Shown here: positions 48,926 through 51,074 of the stretch, in pieces
Layout of the letters: each line of letters begins with the position of its first letter
Numbering within the stretch: position 1 is the stretch's first letter
Source of the DNA: Cryobacterium lactosi
GTDB taxonomy: Bacteria; Actinomycetota; Actinomycetes; Actinomycetales; Microbacteriaceae
Assembly (NCBI RefSeq): GCF_004403945.1
Contig: NZ_SOHM01000039.1
Coordinates: forward strand, 1 to 51,074
Direction: 5' to 3'
Length of the DNA: 51,074 nucleotides
The notes under the pieces: generated by a model
Database searches by the model: none
Told to the model about the DNA's origin: nothing
The model's input: only the letters and a program-made list of their open reading frames with translations
Program-made: the position numbers and the translations under genes

Positions 48926-49943
48926 GGGAGCGGAAGAGTCCTTTGTTTGGGGTGTGTCGAGGAGCTGAAAACAGAAGCATCCCCCCCTGCCGTTCCACTC
49001 TAACGCCTGGCAGGTCGAGCGCATTCTGCCCGTGCCAATCGGTGACCAGCCGTGCGACGGCCAGCGTGTGGCTGCGTTCGAGGGACACACCGAACCCGCT
49101 GGCCGCCGCCAGGCGGATCATCCGTTGCCGCAATGCCGCCGGGTTAGCGGCCAACCCGGCAACCGAAATGGCGACGCCGGCTTCGGCCGGTTCGCTGATC
49201 TCAGCCAGGATCGCGACCGCCATGGCGTCGAGGGCGTCGGCGTCCTCACGAAGGGTTTCAGCCGTGCGGGCCAGCGCCTCGGCGATACCGGGCCCGAGTT
49301 CGTCTTCGAGCACCGGCAGCACTCGTTCGCGCACCCGCACCCGGGCGTACCTGGGGTCGACGTTCTGCGGGTCCGACCAGGGCAGCAGCTCGGCGTCCCG
49401 GCAGGCCTGCCTGGTCTGGGCGCGGCGGATGCCCAGCAGCGGCCGCCGATACGGGCCACTGACCGCGGCCATGCCCTGCAGGCTCGTCGCCCCCGAGCCG
49501 CGGGCCAGGCCGAGCAGAACGGTCTCGGCCTGGTCGTCAAGGGTGTGACCGAGCAGCACCGCGACCGCTCCGGTGCTCTCCAGCACCGTCTCGAAGGCGC
49601 CATAGCGTGCGGTGCGCGCTGCCGCCTCCGGTCCGTCGCCATCAGCATCCGTGACCGACACCGGCACGATCAACACCGGATCCAGTCCGAGCGCCGTGGC
49701 CTGGCGGGCAGCCGCCGCGGCCGTCTCGGCCGAGCCGGCCTGCAGGCCGTGGTCGACGATCACGGCGCCGGCGCGGAGCCCCGCCCTGGGGGCTTCGAAC
49801 GCGGTCGCGGCGGCCAGAGCCAGGGAATCCGCTCCCCCGCTCAGCCCCACCAGCACCAGGCCGGCCTCCGGCAGCGCGGCCCGCACGGCACGGCGCAGGT
49901 CGGCGATGGCCGGCGACAGTCGCGGGCGGCAGGTGGACTCCAT
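48912..49943 (-). CDS. tilS: tRNA(Ile)-lysidine synthase
   Basis: 343 residues. It modifies C34 of tRNA-Ile(CAU) to lysidine so that it reads AUA. PP-loop motif SGGADS (35-40), then [44 protein letters not shown] and [48 protein letters not shown]. The C-terminal part fits the actinobacterial short form. It is the first gene of the minus-strand tilS-hpt pair, divergent from ppa. Confidence 0.93.
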   Translation of the reverse strand: MESTCRPRLSPAIADLRRAVRAALPEAGLVLVGLSGGADSLALAAATAFEAPRAGLRAGAVIVDHGLQAGSAETAAAAARQATALGLDPVLIVPVSVTDADGDGPEAAARTARYGAFETVLESTGAVAVLLGHTLDDQAETVLLGLARGSGATSLQGMAAVSGPYRRPLLGIRRAQTRQACRDAELLPWSDPQNVDPRYARVRVRERVLPVLEDELGPGIAEALARTAETLREDADALDAMAVAILAEISEPAEAGVAISVAGLAANPAALRQRMIRLAAASGFGVSLERSHTLAVARLVTDWHGQNALDLPGVRVERQGGMLLFSAPRHTPNKGLFRSHGTS

Positions 49944-49988
49944 CCAGTAACGTTATCCGCAGACTTCGAATAAGGGAGATACCAGGCC

Positions 49989-50480
49989 ATGGCCGAATAC
50001 GACGCAGTCATTGAAATCCCACGCGGTAGCCGCAACAAGTACGAGGTGGACCACGAAACCGGTCGGGTCTACCTCGACCGGGTGCTGTACACGAGCTTCG
50101 TGTACCCCACCGACTACGGGTTCTTCGAGAACACCCTGGGCCTGGACGGCGACCCCGTCGACGTCCTGGTGCTGCTCGACTTCCCGTTGTTCCCCGGCGT
50201 CGGCGTGTCCGTGCGCCCCGTCGGCGTGTTCAACATGACCGACGACGGCGGCTCAGACGCCAAGGTCATCGCGGTTCCGGCCGGCGACCCGCGCTGGGAC
50301 TACATCCAGGACGTCACCGATATCCCGGAGTACACCCGCAAGGAGATCGAGCACTTCTTCGAGCACTACAAGGACCTCGAACCCAACAAGTGGGTCAAGA
50401 CCGAGGGCTGGGGCGACGCCGCAGAGGCCGACCAGATCGTGCGCGACGGCCTCAAGAAGCTCGTCGACGAAGGTCACTGA
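49989..50480 (+). CDS. ppa: Inorganic pyrophosphatase
   Basis: 163 residues, family I soluble enzyme. Signatures: [43 protein letters not shown] (the D-G-D-P-x-D metal site) and [46 protein letters not shown]. It hydrolyses pyrophosphate and pulls biosynthetic reactions forward. It is divergent from tilS. A strong hairpin terminator follows at 50504-50537. Confidence 0.96.
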   Translation: MAEYDAVIEIPRGSRNKYEVDHETGRVYLDRVLYTSFVYPTDYGFFENTLGLDGDPVDVLVLLDFPLFPGVGVSVRPVGVFNMTDDGGSDAKVIAVPAGDPRWDYIQDVTDIPEYTRKEIEHFFEHYKDLEPNKWVKTEGWGDAAEADQIVRDGLKKLVDEGH

Positions 50481-50503
50481 CCTCTCGGACTGAGCTCAGA
50501 CGC

Positions 50504-50537
50504 CAGAAGCCGCTTCCCTGCCGGGGAGCGGCTTCTG
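50504..50537. terminator. Bidirectional hairpin between ppa and the NlpC/P60 gene
   Basis: 15-bp arms (CAGAAGCCGCTTCCC and GGGGAGCGGCTTCTG, one G-T pair) with a 4-nt loop TGCC, followed by TTGTT on the plus strand. Confidence 0.8.
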
Positions 50538-50557
50538 TTGTTCTGTGGAGCTGACGG

Positions 50558-51074
50558 TCAGGACGGCCGGCCGACGTACGGTGCGACCTGTCCTGGCGAC
50601 CAGATGCTGTGCACCCGGACCGGCTTGCCCACGTCCGGCGCCTCGAGGATCTGTCCGCCGCCGACGTAGATGGCCACGTGGTAGTAGTTGCCCGGCGATC
50701 CCCAGAACACGAGGTCGCCGACCTGCACCTGCGAGAACGAGACGAGCTTGCCCTGGCCGGCCATGGTGTTGTACTGGTTGGTGGCCGAGTGGGTGCCGAT
50801 GTAGATGCCCGCTGCGGCGTACGCGGCCTTGGTGAGGCCCGAGCAGTCCCAGACGTCGGGGCCTGAGCCGCCCAACCTGTAGCCCTTGCCGAGCTGTGCC
50901 CTGGCGAAGGCGAGCGCGGTCTCGACGGCCGACGCGTTGGGCGCCGACGGGGCGGTGACAATGGGCGCCGGCGCGGTGCCTCCGGACGCGGGCGCGCTCC
51001 CTGAGCCGCCGGTGGCGGGCGCGGCAGGGGCGGCGGGGGCCGCTGGAGCAGCCGGTGCGGGAGCCGCCGGTGCG
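50558..51074 (-). CDS. NlpC/P60 cell-wall hydrolase, 5' part outside the window
   Basis: The last 171 residues or so are visible. After a Pro/Ala linker (APAAPAAPAAPATGGSGS) comes an NlpC/P60 domain: ALAFARAQLGKGYRLGGSGPDVWDCSGLTKAAYAAAGI with catalytic Cys in DCSGL, then QVQVGDLVFWGSPGNYYHVAIYVGGG with catalytic His, and the third residue further on. It probably cuts peptidoglycan stem peptides (D-Glu to diamino acid). The signal peptide and any N-terminal domains lie beyond 51074. Confidence 0.9.
   Translation of the reverse strand, partial: APAAPAPAAPAAPAAPAAPATGGSGSAPASGGTAPAPIVTAPSAPNASAVETALAFARAQLGKGYRLGGSGPDVWDCSGLTKAAYAAAGIYIGTHSATNQYNTMAGQGKLVSFSQVQVGDLVFWGSPGNYYHVAIYVGGGQILEAPDVGKPVRVHSIWSPGQVAPYVGRPS

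Overview
The window is high-GC actinobacterial DNA. Gene order and content point to Microbacteriaceae, perhaps Cryobacterium or a close relative: a ClpC/FtsH/RadA/LysS core, DUF3180, a folate gene block, GTG starts and 4-nt start/stop overlaps, and LAxTG-type surface anchors. The genus is a guess from overall character, not from a search.

Layout. 1-5.9 kb is chromosomal and holds a sugar-phosphate isomerase-like TIM barrel, an MBL-fold hydrolase, an SRPBCC protein, a GNAT acetyltransferase, a Cys-cluster/pentapeptide protein and a Pro/Ala-rich anchored surface protein. 6.06-19.39 kb is an integrated element of about 13.3 kb in the 3' end of a tRNA-Ser(CGA) gene. It is bounded by a perfect 25-bp direct repeat (6059-6083 and 19366-19390), with a tyrosine integrase next to the intact tRNA. 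Inside it are an unusual palindrome-rich non-coding stretch (6.68-7.38 kb), a left arm with several small HTH and membrane proteins, and a compact tail-protein module (12.1-14.8 kb, minus strand). Next come an iteron array with 22-bp periodicity at 15107-15211, a six-gene overlapping operon (15.2-17.0 kb, minus strand) that starts with an AlpA/Xis-like protein and ends with a winged-helix replication-type protein, a divergent XRE repressor, a second AlpA/Xis-like paralogue and the integrase. No terminase large subunit, portal, capsid or lysis gene is recognisable, so the element is a defective prophage or a phage-satellite-like island with its own origin.

19.5-29.5 kb is chromosomal: an SGNH hydrolase, radA, an SseB-like protein, an anchored exported protein, then two large surface enzymes (5'-nucleotidase and ExeM/NucH-type nuclease). 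The two enzymes share a C-terminal module, an LAxTG anchor and a near-duplicate upstream region, and together look like an extracellular DNA/nucleotide phosphate-scavenging pair. 29.6-37.7 kb holds clpC, a DUF2975/XRE pair, a large membrane protein, a pirin and cardiolipin synthase.

37.8-50 kb is a long minus-strand cluster running tilS-hpt, then ftsH-folE-folP-folB-folK-DUF3180-two PH-domain proteins-DUF2520 protein-panC-lysS-small membrane protein. Most junctions in the fol to panC part overlap by 4 nt. It joins protein quality control with folate, pantothenate and translation functions. ppa follows on the plus strand. The window ends inside an NlpC/P60 cell-wall hydrolase.
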